The notes: generated by a model from the sequence alone, not told the origin. A DNA stretch of 64,000 bases from Streptomyces flaveolus (GCF_000716535.1 NZ_JNWV01000023.1:1-64000), one strand, 5' to 3'. Counted from the first letter of the stretch, positions 44,871 to 53,839 are shown. A program made the numbers and translations.

Positions 44871-45209
44871 TCATTCCACTGCTTCAGGTTCTCCCTGCTC
44901 GAACGCGATGCGGCAGCGGTCGACCTGTTCGGCCACCTGTTCCATGAACCAGCGCATGATCTCGTAGGGGATGACGTGCTCATCGTGGCTGTGGACGTGG
45001 ACGGTCGGCTCCCGGTCCGGGTCCTCGTCGGGAATCATCGCCACCAGGAAGGCGGCCCCGGGCAGGTGCGTAGCCGCGTCAGGGATCTCGCGCCAGGCGG
45101 CCGGCGCCGGGACGGCCTCGCTCAGCTCCACGCACCAGGCGTCGTCCGGCAACGCGTAGGGGAACTGGATGGCGTAGTGACGGCCCGCATGGACCCGCAG
45201 CTCCGACAT
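44871..45209 (-). CDS. Small acidic conserved protein, function unknown
   Basis: A 112-residue acidic protein with no signal peptide or membrane segment. It begins MSELRVHAGRHYAIQFPYAL and contains PTVHVHSHDEHVIPYEIMRW, a histidine-rich stretch, before an amphipathic C-terminal helix. No strong ribosome site is visible. I do not recognise the family. An IS256-type transposase fragment lies immediately upstream. Confidence 0.55.
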   Translation of the reverse strand: MSELRVHAGRHYAIQFPYALPDDAWCVELSEAVPAPAAWREIPDAATHLPGAAFLVAMIPDEDPDREPTVHVHSHDEHVIPYEIMRWFMEQVAEQVDRCRIAFEQGEPEAVE

Positions 45210-45245
45210 GCCCGCAGGCTGTCACAGCTGCATTGCCGGAGCCTG

Positions 45246-45375
45246 CTGTTTGTCTTCGGCGCCTCAGAATCAAGTCGGCCCATGACTCGGCGGACTCGCG
45301 GCAGCCGTCCCTGAGCCCGACCGGCTTCTGCGAGCCGTCGGCGTGCACGCCGATCAGGACGAGGACGCAGGCTTG
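45246..45375 (-). pseudogene. IS256/Mutator-family transposase fragment
   Basis: About 43 codons read ACVLVLIGVHADGSQKPVGL followed by a stretch with RESAESWADL. This is the segment after the second catalytic aspartate region in IS256-family transposases (typical form VLVLIGVRADGTKEL). Start, catalytic residues and C-terminus are missing, so it is a relic. Confidence 0.7.
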
Positions 45376-45424
45376 AGTCGTCCTGTTGGTCGGCCAACTC
45401 TCCCCCGTTTTCGGAACAGTCCCC

Positions 45425-46660
45425 TCACTGTTGCCCCTCCGCAGTCACTGCCCGGTCCTCCCTGGTCGTCACGTCTTGCTTGCGTGTTGTCTTTCGGTCC
45501 CACCAGGCCGGGACGACAGCTGTCAGCATCATGAGCGCGGTCAGGACGAACGCGCAGGGGTAGCCGGTCAAGCCGGCCATCGCGCCGAAGCCGACCGCGC
45601 CGATGCCCATGCCCGCGTCGTAGGCGACATTCCACAGGGCGCTCACCGTCCCGTACCCGGAGGCCGGCACCCGTGAGTACATCAACGTGAGGGTTGCGCT
45701 CTGGGTGATGCCGAAGCCGGCCCCGAACACGGCCACACCGGCGACGACTGCGACGGGGACGGCTGTGAGGGCAACGACGAGAATGCCGGCGGCTGAGGCG
45801 ACCAGCCCGGGCACAACCAGTCCGGCGGCTCCACGGCGGTCGGCCCGCCGACCGGCCGACCAGCGGGATGCGGTCGCGACGGCCGGTTGCACGAAGAGCG
45901 CTGCGGCGACCACGCCGGAGTGACCGGGCGCCACGGCCAGTGGCAGAAAGGTGACGACGATCCCCGCGCCCACCGCCGTCACCGCGAACACGGCAGTGGG
46001 ACGGCCGAGGGTGCCGGAACGGGCCGCTGCGAAGATCCCCAAGGGCGGTCCCGCCGCCGCTTCCCGGCCGGGCAGGCCCGGAACGGCGGCGATGGAGCCC
46101 AGGGCGATCAGTGCCGCTACCACGCAGACGGGCCCGTACCCCGTGTGCAACGCCAGCCAGGCCCCGAGCGGCAGGCCCACCAGCGACGGCACACCGGCCA
46201 TGACGCCGATCAGGGCCAGCCCTTCCCCACGGCGTTCGGGCGGGATCAGCGACGCCGTCAGCGCCCCACCCGCCACCAGAGTGAACGCGAAGCCGAGCCC
46301 CCGGACAAGGCACACCCCCACGATCCACCCCATGCTCTGCGACGCGGTCAGGACCAGTGCGGGAGCGCCCAGCAGCAACAACCCCGCCCCCAGTAGCACG
46401 CGGTGGCCACAGCGTGCTGCCAGCCATGGGGCCATCAGCTCCCCGGCCACTGTGGCCAGCATCAGCGCACCGGTGACCAGACCCGCCTTGTCGCTACCCC
46501 CGCCTGGAACACTCTGCGCGTACGCCGGGACGACCGACAGCATCAGGTAGAAGCTCGCAGAGGAACCGATGACCGTCACAAAGCGCAACAGCAGCGGGCG
46601 GGTCACCAGACGCGGCCGCCCCTCGGCAACTCGGTGTTCAGGATCGACGGATGAGGCCAT
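45425..46660 (-). CDS. MFS transporter
   Basis: A 411-residue membrane protein with about 12 hydrophobic helices. MFS features include GALMLATVAGELMAPWLAARCG (motif-A region) and the repeat-like IPPERRGEGLALIGVMAGVP after helix 5. The sequence resembles the drug and sugar exporters of Streptomyces; the substrate is unknown. The ATG was placed at MASSVDPEHRV because upstream sequence is unlike protein. It stands alone between two gene relics. Confidence 0.85.
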   Translation of the reverse strand: MASSVDPEHRVAEGRPRLVTRPLLLRFVTVIGSSASFYLMLSVVPAYAQSVPGGGSDKAGLVTGALMLATVAGELMAPWLAARCGHRVLLGAGLLLLGAPALVLTASQSMGWIVGVCLVRGLGFAFTLVAGGALTASLIPPERRGEGLALIGVMAGVPSLVGLPLGAWLALHTGYGPVCVVAALIALGSIAAVPGLPGREAAAGPPLGIFAAARSGTLGRPTAVFAVTAVGAGIVVTFLPLAVAPGHSGVVAAALFVQPAVATASRWSAGRRADRRGAAGLVVPGLVASAAGILVVALTAVPVAVVAGVAVFGAGFGITQSATLTLMYSRVPASGYGTVSALWNVAYDAGMGIGAVGFGAMAGLTGYPCAFVLTALMMLTAVVPAWWDRKTTRKQDVTTREDRAVTAEGQQ

Positions 46661-47404
46661 GGGGTGAAACCTAGGGGACGGAGCCGCCGCAGGCTCCAAA
46701 GTGTGGATCGGACCGTCGGGCGTACGGGGTGCCCGTCCCGACTCGCCGCGGCGAGCGCACTGATGTTCCATGGCCCCGACGGAGCCGACGGGCAGAGAAA
46801 CGCGAGCTCCGACGGCGGCAGGTCGATTGGCGTTGCGTTGTCAGGACGCAGACCACGGTGCGGGCGTCCAGGGCGCCCGCGTCGGCCGCCGAGCGCAGAT
46901 GCCGGTGCGGCCAGTCGACGACCACCTCGTCAGCGAGCCGTACACCGGCAGCCGCGGAGGTGAGACGTGCACAGCGGTGAAGACCTCCACGAGCCCCCGC
47001 GCCGCAGGGGCGCAGCCACCGTCCGCTGCGTTACGCCGCATGCCGTAAACGCGCGCCTCGGCAGCGCCCGGCCGCCCAGGGCCGCATCGGGGTGCGGGCG
47101 CGGATCGCCCACCGTAACGCCGATGGTAAGGGCACCGGCCACGACGGGCGGCGGACGGCTCGGCGCCACCGGCGCCGCCCACCCACCGCGGCCCCTGCCC
47201 AGCAGGTGGGCAGGGCCACCACGGTCGCCAGGCCGCGTTCCCACGTGGCCGGGGACACGCGGCGGCCGGGAGCAGTGCCCTGAGCCTGCGGCCTCCCCCG
47301 GGCGGCGCGCGATCGGCTGGGGTGTTCCGGTCGGTTGCCGATACCTCGGGAGTGGCCCGGACGCAGGTGCGTGGTGGCCTCCCACCCCGCGGCCCGAGCG
47401 GCCG
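46661..47404. other. Relic-containing intergenic region
   Basis: It holds the XdhC-like fragment. The rest has frames on both strands with Arg/Pro-rich content and no motif I can support. Confidence 0.45.
46827..46937 (-). pseudogene. XdhC/CoxI-family fragment
   Basis: About 37 codons reading LADEVVVDWPHRHLRSAADA then GALDARTVVCVLTTQ match the C-terminal Rossmann part of XdhC/CoxI proteins, which usually read (A)DEVVVDWPHRYL....GRID.RTV..VLTHD. The following KFD block and the whole N-terminal part are missing. XdhC helps insert molybdenum cofactor into xanthine dehydrogenase; this piece cannot. Confidence 0.5.
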
Positions 47405-48079
47405 TCACCGCTGCGCCTCGGGAGCGAACGGGCCGTGGAGAGCTGCCCATTGCAGGAGCAGGATGGTCTTGCCGTCGACGATGCGTCCGTCGCGGGTCAT
47501 GGCGAGGGCGTCGGCGAAGGACAGTTCGAAGACCTCGATATCCTCGCCGTCCTCCTCCAGTCCGCCGCCGGTTCCGGTCCGGTCGGCCGGGGTGTAGGGA
47601 GCGGCGAAGAAGTGGAGGCGCTCGGTGACGGAGCCGGGGCTCATGTAGGCGTCGAGGACGTGGGTGAGCGGGCCCAGGGTGACGCCGAGTTCCTCGGTGC
47701 TCTCCCGGCGGATGGCGGTGGGCGGGTCGTCCGCGTCGAGCAGTCCTGCGGCGGCTTCGACGAGCATGCCGTCGGGGTGGTCGTTGACGTAGGCCGGGTA
47801 GCGGAACTGGCGGGTGAGCAGGACGCAACCGCGTGCGGTGTCGTAGGGCAGGACGACGGCGCCGTTGCCGCGGTCGTAGGTCTCGCGCTGCTGGGTCTCC
47901 CAACGTCCGTCACGGCGACGGTAGTCGAAGGTGGTGCGGCGCAGGACGTGCCAGCCCTGGGAGGTCAGCTCGACATCGCGGACCACGACGTCGGGGTTGC
48001 GGTGCAGGTCGCGTCCGGCCTGGTCGAGTCCGGTGCGGCCACGGTGGTCGGGGATGTCCATGCCGGGGCGGACGGTCAC
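47405..48079 (-). CDS. Nudix hydrolase (NudK/ADP-ribose pyrophosphatase-like)
   Basis: A 224-residue Nudix enzyme. The Nudix box spans GLLDADDPPTAIRRESTEEL; the REx(x)EE core is present (RESTEELGV) but the first acidic position of the box is Asp instead of Glu. The N-terminal TFDYRRRDGRWETQQRETYD resembles GDP-mannose and ADP-ribose pyrophosphatases. It would cleave nucleoside-diphosphate sugars. AGGAA precedes the GTG, and the GTGA junction overlaps the stop of the DUF4406 gene, so the two are coupled. Confidence 0.87.
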   Translation of the reverse strand: MTVRPGMDIPDHRGRTGLDQAGRDLHRNPDVVVRDVELTSQGWHVLRRTTFDYRRRDGRWETQQRETYDRGNGAVVLPYDTARGCVLLTRQFRYPAYVNDHPDGMLVEAAAGLLDADDPPTAIRRESTEELGVTLGPLTHVLDAYMSPGSVTERLHFFAAPYTPADRTGTGGGLEEDGEDIEVFELSFADALAMTRDGRIVDGKTILLLQWAALHGPFAPEAQR

Positions 48080-48459
48080 GCGGGTTCCTGCGGGGTGCGG
48101 CGCGGGATCTCGTCGACGTGGTGGTAGACGGGCAGGCCGCGACGGAGGGCGGTGGCGACATCCTGGTCGGCCCCGGTGGAGTCGCCGGGGAGCCTGAGCA
48201 CGGCGTCGCAGTGGGTGAGCAGGCGGTCGGCGGTCGGGTAGAGCACCTCGTCGGCCAACCGGTCCGTGGGACCCGCGCCGGCGGAGCGGAGGACGGGCAG
48301 GGCGATCCACTCCCCGATCACCGGGAGGTGCCCGGCGGCGAACACGGGCCAGGCGGCGGCTTCGAGGCGGGCCAGGTTCGCGGCCATGGCCTGCGTGTCG
48401 CCGTCGGTCCCGGAGCGGTACGGCCCGGCGATGAGGATCAGCATCGGCTTGTCGGTCAT
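48076..48459 (-). CDS. DUF4406 protein (nucleoside deoxyribosyltransferase-like fold)
   Basis: A 127-residue protein beginning MTDKPMLILIAGPYRSGTDG, the GPYR motif of DUF4406 and related nucleotide-sugar-binding folds. HLPVIGEWIALPVL and RLPGDSTGADQDVATALRRG are further conserved parts. It is divergent from the DeoR regulator and overlaps the Nudix gene. Nucleotide or ADP-ribose metabolism is plausible but unproven. Confidence 0.8.
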   Translation of the reverse strand: MTDKPMLILIAGPYRSGTDGDTQAMAANLARLEAAAWPVFAAGHLPVIGEWIALPVLRSAGAGPTDRLADEVLYPTADRLLTHCDAVLRLPGDSTGADQDVATALRRGLPVYHHVDEIPRRTPQEPA

Positions 48460-48474
48460 GACGGCTACACTACA

Positions 48475-48488
48475 TGCACAAACGTGCA
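48475..48488. promoter_or_regulatory. Palindromic operator of DeoR/DUF4406 divergent promoter
   Basis: TGCACAAACGTGCA has perfect 5-bp arms. It lies in the 48-bp gap between the two divergent start codons, 20 bp before the DeoR ATG and 16 bp from the DUF4406 ATG. A protein bound here would block both genes. Confidence 0.6.
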
Positions 48489-48507
48489 AGAACAGGAGAG
48501 AGTGTGC

Positions 48508-49266
48508 ATGCTGGCTGCTGAACGGCGCGACCATCTGCTCGGTCTGCTCGCCCGCGAGGGGAAGATCGTCGCCAAGGACGTCGCCGCCCGACTGGGCATC
48601 TCCGAGGACAGCGTGCGGCGCGATCTGCGCGACCTCGCCGCCGAAGGCCTCTGCCAGCGCGTTTACGGCGGGGCGCTGCCTGTTTCGCCGGCCGTTGTGG
48701 ACTACGCCGCCCGGCAGACCGTGGCGCCGGACGGCAAGCGGAAGGTCGCGTCGGTCGCCGCCGGGCTGGTGCGGTCGGGCGGTGCGCTGATCCTCGACGG
48801 CGGCACCACCGCACTCGAAGTCGCGCGCGCACTTCCGCACGATCTCGCATGCACCGTGATCACCCACAGTCCGACGATCGCCGCGGCGCTGCTCGACCAT
48901 CCGCTGGCGGAGCTCTTCCTGCTCGGCGGCCGTGTCTTCAAGCACTCGGCGGTCGCCTGCGGTGCGGCCGCTGTCGAGGCGGCGCAGAACGTCTCCGCCG
49001 ACCTCTGTCTCCTCGGCGTCACCGGCGTCCACCCCGAGGCAGGTCTGACCACCGGCGACGCCGAGGAGGCCGCCATGAAACGGGCCCTGGCCGCTCGGGC
49101 CGCGGACACGTACATCCTCGCCTCGTCGGAGAAGATCGGCACGGCCTCGCGGTTCCGCGTCCTGTCCTGGGAGAAGGTCAGCGGCCTGATCACCGACGCC
49201 GACCCCCACGACACGGTCGTCGAACAGGTCAGGGAGCTCGGCGTCGAGGTCCTGACGGCCGGCTGA
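48508..49266 (+). CDS. DeoR-family transcriptional regulator
   Basis: A 252-residue regulator. The N-terminal helix-turn-helix is IVAKDVAARLGISEDSVRRD, followed by the signature LCQRVYGGALP. The C-terminal sugar-phosphate-sensing domain has ILDGGTTALEVARALP and TGDAEEAAMKRALA. DeoR proteins usually repress sugar or nucleoside genes until a phosphorylated ligand binds. AGGAGAG precedes the ATG. It probably controls the divergent DUF4406-Nudix operon and itself. Confidence 0.9.
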   Translation: MLAAERRDHLLGLLAREGKIVAKDVAARLGISEDSVRRDLRDLAAEGLCQRVYGGALPVSPAVVDYAARQTVAPDGKRKVASVAAGLVRSGGALILDGGTTALEVARALPHDLACTVITHSPTIAAALLDHPLAELFLLGGRVFKHSAVACGAAAVEAAQNVSADLCLLGVTGVHPEAGLTTGDAEEAAMKRALAARAADTYILASSEKIGTASRFRVLSWEKVSGLITDADPHDTVVEQVRELGVEVLTAG

Positions 49267-49686
49267 CGACCACGCTCCGGACAGGGGCCGGCCTGGGCTC
49301 CCACCCGGGCTCAAGGAGGGCAGGGCGGGAACACGTCAGCGACTGCGGCTTCCAACAGGGCCGTCCCGGTGCCCACGCGCACCGGGTGCGGTTGCCTGGT
49401 GGGGTCGCTCACGGCAACACCGTGCCGCCGGCCACGCCCTTTCCCGTGCCCGGCAGTCGCCGGCCACCTGATCACCACCAGCAACGGGACACCTTGAAGG
49501 CGCCGTCGACCTGCCCGGAATGCAGTTCGCCATTCGCGCTGATCGTATGGAGATGCGCCGCATTTCCCCGGCGAACCTGGCTTGGGGCTGCCCGAACCTT
49601 GAAGCTGGCAACCAGCAGTGGCGGCCTGTCCGGGCAGCGCTCCGGCAGCGAACCCTCACTGGCCGATCGTCGATCAAGGAGTACAG
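49267..49686. other. Intergenic region before small secreted protein gene
   Basis: I see no gene. The composition is less GC-biased from about 49490 onward. The small secreted protein's ribosome site AAGGAG lies at the right end. Confidence 0.4.
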
Positions 49687-49890
49687 ATGCGTCTGCGCAA
49701 GCGAGCGGTCGCCGCCGTGTTCGTGGCCACCGCGGCTTTCACCGCCCTCGCTCCACAGGCCATGGCCGCCCCCATGCCTTGGGAGACGAGCCAGGTCCCC
49801 GTGACCAGTAGCCACGGCACCACCTCCACGACAGCCGGCGGCAGCAGCGGCACGGTCACCGTGCTGTGCGGCAGCCCCTGCTACCAGTAG
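49687..49890 (+). CDS. Small secreted protein with C-terminal cysteine pair
   Basis: A 67-residue precursor. A signal peptide (MRLRKRAVAAVFVATAAFTA) ends near AMA-A, residues 25-28. The mature part of about 40 residues is Ser/Thr/Gly-rich, with a short tail VTVLCGSPCYQ carrying C61 and C65. The cysteines could form a tight disulfide. AAGGAG lies 6 nt before the ATG. It resembles no family I know; small Streptomyces surface or signalling proteins of this size exist. Confidence 0.6.
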   Translation: MRLRKRAVAAVFVATAAFTALAPQAMAAPMPWETSQVPVTSSHGTTSTTAGGSSGTVTVLCGSPCYQ

Positions 49891-50382
49891 GCGGCCGCCG
49901 CGGAGATCCGAGGCCAGGGGTTCGAGGACTCGGCGTTTTCCCCGAACCCGACCGTGGCGAACTACTCGGAAGACAGCGGTGTCGACCTCGCGCCGAGAGC
50001 AGCGGGAAGCTGTCTGCCGTCCAGGTCCCACGGATCAGTGTCTGGCCCGCCCACTGATGGCGCTCGCCGCCGAGGGCCCACTCGATGGCAGGCCCGCCAC
50101 TACGCACTGGCTCCGCTGCGGATGATCCAGGCTCCCCCAGGGCGGGCGGAGGCGTCGAGGTCCGTCGGCAGCAGCCAGGCGCCGCCCGTGCCGGCGCGGT
50201 CGATCCCGGCACGGGTGGGCTGACGGCCAAGGTGTGCTGGGCGATGACGGGCCAGGATGCGGCGGGCGGGTCGGCCCACCGCCGCCTGCTGCAGAGGTGA
50301 TGTGCTGTCCGGGCGATAGCCGGTCAGTCACGCGCCGAAAGTGAGGCGAGCTCAGCCGGCCGGCCCATACGCGCGTGTTCCC
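49891..50382. other. Intergenic region, no gene seen
   Basis: Between the small secreted protein and the convergent repeat protein. Frames lack starts with ribosome sites and named motifs. Confidence 0.4.
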
Positions 50383-52362
50383 TCAGTGCACCGCGACAGA
50401 CGCGGTGGATGCCGATCCGCCGGTCCAGCCGTAGCGGTGGGCGGTCACCGTCACGGCGACCTTCTGGCCCTTGTCGGCCTTCACCAGGACGTAAGTGGGC
50501 TTGGTGGCCCCGGTGATGGCCTTGCCGTTGCGTTTCCAGGAGTAGGAGTACGACGTGGCCGTCGGAGACCAGGTGCCGTGTGCGGCCGTCAGCGTGTGAC
50601 CGACCTTGGCGGTGCCGCTGAGGGAGGGGGCCTTGGTCGCCTTGAGGGGAGGGCCGATGGCGACCGTGACGGCTGGTGCCGTCGAGTTGACCGAACCGGC
50701 GCCGTTGGTGACCGTGATCCTGCACGCGATCTTGTGGGTGTAGTCGTCCGAGCTGAGGGTGCGGGTCTTGCCGGTGGCGCCGGAGATGGTCTTGCCGTCA
50801 CGCAGCCATGACCACACGCCGGTCGCGTTGTAGCCGGACCAGGCCGCGGAGCACGTGACCTTGGAACCGGTACGGATGGTCCCGGACACCGTGGCCTTCT
50901 TGGTGATGTTCGGCTTGGTCAGCAGGGACTGCGATCTGCTCCACACCTGGGAGGTGTAGCGGTCGGAGGAACCGGGGGCGTAGACGGCCGTCCGTCCCAG
51001 CACGGTGGCCCGGCCGTCCGGTCCTGCCGCCACTTCGCCCGTCAGGGCGGTCATGTCGGGCACGTCGGCGACCGGCGTGGTGTCGAGTGCGGTGGCCTTG
51101 CTCCATGCGCCATCGGCCCGGACGGCCCACTCCAGGTAGAAATCGTTGCCGTTGTCGATGCCGGGTGTCTGCGGCCACACGACCTGTACGGTCCCGTCCG
51201 CGCCGATGGACGCGTCGACCTGCCAGTCGACGTAGCCGGTGGACAGCGTTCGCGGCGCGGACCAGGTGCCCGTGCTCGCGCTTCGGGTGACGGCCTGCAC
51301 GACCGGCATGCCGGCGCTGCCGGTCCAGCCCGCCCACACGTATGTGACGTCGCCGTTGGGGGCCGTGAGCGGGCCGCTGTCGTCGTTGTCCTGGATGACC
51401 GGCACGGCGGTCTGGACGGGTCCCCAACTGCCCGTCGGCGAAGGCCTGCTGATCGACTTCAGCCTCTCGATCCCGTCGGCCGAGGCGCTCTGCCACAGCA
51501 CGGTGGTGGTGCCCTTGGCGGCCATGGACACCTGCACATCGGTCGACTTGGCGTCCGTGCCCGGTACGGCGGCTGGGCTGCTCCACGCTGCGCCGGCAGC
51601 GGCACGGGTCACGGTGGAGAGAACGTGGGAGTCATCGGTCCTGTCGAAGGCGTCCCAGACCGCGGTGGCCGCTCCGTCGGGGGCCACAGCGACCGCGAAC
51701 TGCTCGATGGCTCCGTTGGAGAAGGACCCCAGACGGTGAGGCGCCGACCAGGCGGTCGCGCCTGGGGTGAGCGTGGCGGTCATCGCCTCGTAGTTCCAGA
51801 ATCCGTCGCCCTGGGCCCATACGGCGGTGACGGTGCCGTCCGCCGCCGAGGCGAGCTGGGGCATCGACAGGTCCAGGCCGGCGTAGGCCGTGAGCGTGAT
51901 CGGTTCCGACCACCGGCCCGTCGCCGGGTCCCAGCCGGCCGAGACGGCGGCCAGCGAGCCGTCGTTGCCGCTGCCGGTCGTCCAGGCCGCCTCGGCGCGC
52001 CCGTCGGCGGTCACGGTCAGCACGGCCGGGGCGGTGGCGTCATCACTCGCGAACAGGGAGTGGGGAGCGGACCAGGTGTCGCTGCCCGAGGGCCTGACGG
52101 CGGCCTGGACGTCCCAGGTGGTGGAGCCGGCCGCTTTGTCGCGCCACAGGGCGAAGGCCGTGCCGTTCCCGGCCACTTTGACGTCGATCAGGCTCTGTTG
52201 GCCGTCGGCGCCGGTCAGGCTGACGCCGGGACCGAACGGGCCGGCCGACGCCGTGTATCCCGCGGCGGTGGCGGGCAGAGCGGCGCCCACCGTGAGTGCG
52301 GTCACCGTTGCTGCCGCGCACACGGCAACGGTGGCCCGCGGTCTCGGTATCTTCAGTGCCAT
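50383..52362 (-). CDS. Secreted repeat protein with propeller-like N-terminus and C-terminal Ig-like domains
   Basis: A 659-residue exported protein. The signal peptide ends near ATAAGYT (residue 34). Residues 40-470 contain repeated blocks of about 50-70 residues with VxxxGxxxAxWxxx followed by WSAP, such as GTAFALWRD, GTVTAVWAQ and GAATAVWDA, suggesting a beta-propeller. Two similar domains of about 80 residues follow (KATVSGTIRTGSKVTCS and APSLSGTAKVGHTLTAAHG), typical of bacterial Ig-like repeats. No catalytic motif is visible; adhesion or glycan binding is possible. Confidence 0.75.
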   Translation of the reverse strand: MALKIPRPRATVAVCAAATVTALTVGAALPATAAGYTASAGPFGPGVSLTGADGQQSLIDVKVAGNGTAFALWRDKAAGSTTWDVQAAVRPSGSDTWSAPHSLFASDDATAPAVLTVTADGRAEAAWTTGSGNDGSLAAVSAGWDPATGRWSEPITLTAYAGLDLSMPQLASAADGTVTAVWAQGDGFWNYEAMTATLTPGATAWSAPHRLGSFSNGAIEQFAVAVAPDGAATAVWDAFDRTDDSHVLSTVTRAAAGAAWSSPAAVPGTDAKSTDVQVSMAAKGTTTVLWQSASADGIERLKSISRPSPTGSWGPVQTAVPVIQDNDDSGPLTAPNGDVTYVWAGWTGSAGMPVVQAVTRSASTGTWSAPRTLSTGYVDWQVDASIGADGTVQVVWPQTPGIDNGNDFYLEWAVRADGAWSKATALDTTPVADVPDMTALTGEVAAGPDGRATVLGRTAVYAPGSSDRYTSQVWSRSQSLLTKPNITKKATVSGTIRTGSKVTCSAAWSGYNATGVWSWLRDGKTISGATGKTRTLSSDDYTHKIACRITVTNGAGSVNSTAPAVTVAIGPPLKATKAPSLSGTAKVGHTLTAAHGTWSPTATSYSYSWKRNGKAITGATKPTYVLVKADKGQKVAVTVTAHRYGWTGGSASTASVAVH

Positions 52363-52625
52363 TACGGCTCCTGTCTCGGACGGGCGCGCCTCTCACACCC
52401 GACAACGCGTCCGAGTTCCAGCGTTGGGGCTGTGCGGTCGAGCGGAATCACATCCGGTGAGCACCTGGCGCCGGAACACTGCGCAGGCCCCCCGCCACGC
52501 CACGCCGTCGCACGGCCCCCCGCCGTTGGACGCGTGGACGACAATACGCAGCCGGTCTTCACGCTTTTCGCTCCGAGCAGTCTAGAAATGATCAAATCTT
52601 CACCCGCCGTCCGAAGATCGGTGCG

Positions 52626-52865
52626 ACCCGGAGCAGCACCCGTGTCCTTGCCGGGGTCGTGGCCAGGACCGTGCAGCTACCGGACGCGACCGCGCTGGGC
52701 GGCAAGCCGGTCGTCCGGGACGCCACGGGTCGGCCGGACTTCGAGCGGCCGCAGGACCGGCTGGCCCGGCGTGGTGCCAGGGCGGCCCGGGAGGCCGAGG
52801 AGTGTCCGGCCCACTTCGTCGCTTTCGATGTGCTGCGGTTGTATGGCACGGACAGCACCTGCCCC
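52626..52865 (+). pseudogene. ATP-dependent DNA ligase fragment
   Basis: The frame through 52659 reads VQLPDATALGGKPVVRDATG, then FERPQDRLARRGARAAREAE and CPAHFVAFDVLRLYGTD. This matches the segment after the active-site lysine motif in Streptomyces ATP-dependent ligases (PDATALDGELVVW...FERLQ.RLARRG...PAHFVAFDLLRL.GTD). The KYDG lysine motif and the oligonucleotide-binding domain are missing, and GELV is changed to GKPV. Confidence 0.7.
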
Positions 52866-52993
52866 GGACGAAGCAAGCTCCGGCAGTCGCCGGATCGCAC
52901 GGTCGGCAGGTGGTACGGGTCGTAGGTGAGCCTCCGGCCTGACCGCCCCCGGCGGAGGCGGCCAGGCCGGAGGCTGGTCGGGACGGGTGCCGG

Positions 52994-53803
52994 TCAGGCC
53001 AGGCGGGTGGCGGTGAGGCCGCCGTCCACGTTGAGCGTGACGCCGTGCACCATGGCGGCGTCGTCACTGACGAGGTACAGGACGCCCTTGGCGATGTCGT
53101 CCGGCCGTACGACCACCCCCGCCGGCGTGGTCGCGGTCATCGCGTCGAGCTGCGCGCGGGCTTCCTCGTTGCCCGGCGTGAGGGTAGCCCCGGGCGCGAC
53201 GGTGTTCACCCGCACACCGCGGGGCCCGTACTCCGCGGCCCAGCTGCGGGTGAGCTGCTCGTCAGCGGCCTTGGTCGCGGAGTACATCGCGGCGTAAGGG
53301 CTGCCGAGCCGGGCCATCCAGGAACCGATGGTGACGATGGCGCCGTGGCCCCGCTCGGCCATGGCCGGCGCCATCGCGGCGACCAGGACGTGAGGGGCCC
53401 GTACGTTGACGGCGAGCATGGCGTCCAGGTCCGCATCCGGCAGGTCCTCGGTCAGCGTGGCCGGGTAGATGCCCGCGTTGTTGACCAGGATGTCGACGCG
53501 TCCGCCGAGCGCGCCCGTGGCCTGTGCGGCGAAGGCGCGGAGCTCTTCGTAGCTGCCTGCCAGGTCCGCCGCGACGAAGTCGGCACGCCCGCCGGCCTGC
53601 CTGATCTCCTCGACGATCCGCTGCCCCTGGGCCGCCTGCCGGCCGCTGACGACGACGTGGGCGCCCTCTCCGGCCAGTACGCGGGCGATCGCCTCGCCGA
53701 TCCCGCTGGTCGAGCCGGTGACGACGGCGGTACGGCCGGTCAGCCGGGAGCCGGGGGCGAGGGGGGTGCCGATCTTCGTGTGATGTGTGTGAAGGGAAGT
53801 CAT
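52994..53803 (-). CDS. SDR-family oxidoreductase, divergent from XRE regulator (pair 2)
   Basis: A 269-residue short-chain dehydrogenase/reductase with TGSTSGIG, NNAG and the catalytic YSATKAA. SGRQAA after the second strand suggests NADP use. A Lys/His-rich N-terminal tail of about 20 residues precedes the domain. It is divergent from an XRE regulator, the same arrangement as the pair near 43 kb, though the two SDRs are only moderately similar. Confidence 0.9.
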   Translation of the reverse strand: MTSLHTHHTKIGTPLAPGSRLTGRTAVVTGSTSGIGEAIARVLAGEGAHVVVSGRQAAQGQRIVEEIRQAGGRADFVAADLAGSYEELRAFAAQATGALGGRVDILVNNAGIYPATLTEDLPDADLDAMLAVNVRAPHVLVAAMAPAMAERGHGAIVTIGSWMARLGSPYAAMYSATKAADEQLTRSWAAEYGPRGVRVNTVAPGATLTPGNEEARAQLDAMTATTPAGVVVRPDDIAKGVLYLVSDDAAMVHGVTLNVDGGLTATRLA

Positions 53804-53820
53804 GGGTCCCGTTGTAGGTC

Positions 53821-53839
53821 GGCCCGAGGGCATCGGGCC
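53821..53839. promoter_or_regulatory. Palindromic operator between SDR 2 and XRE 2
   Basis: GGCCCGA and TCGGGCC form perfect 7-bp arms around a 5-bp centre, 17 bp from the SDR start. CCAGGT/ACCTGG is a second, overlapping inverted repeat just beyond it. Confidence 0.5.
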
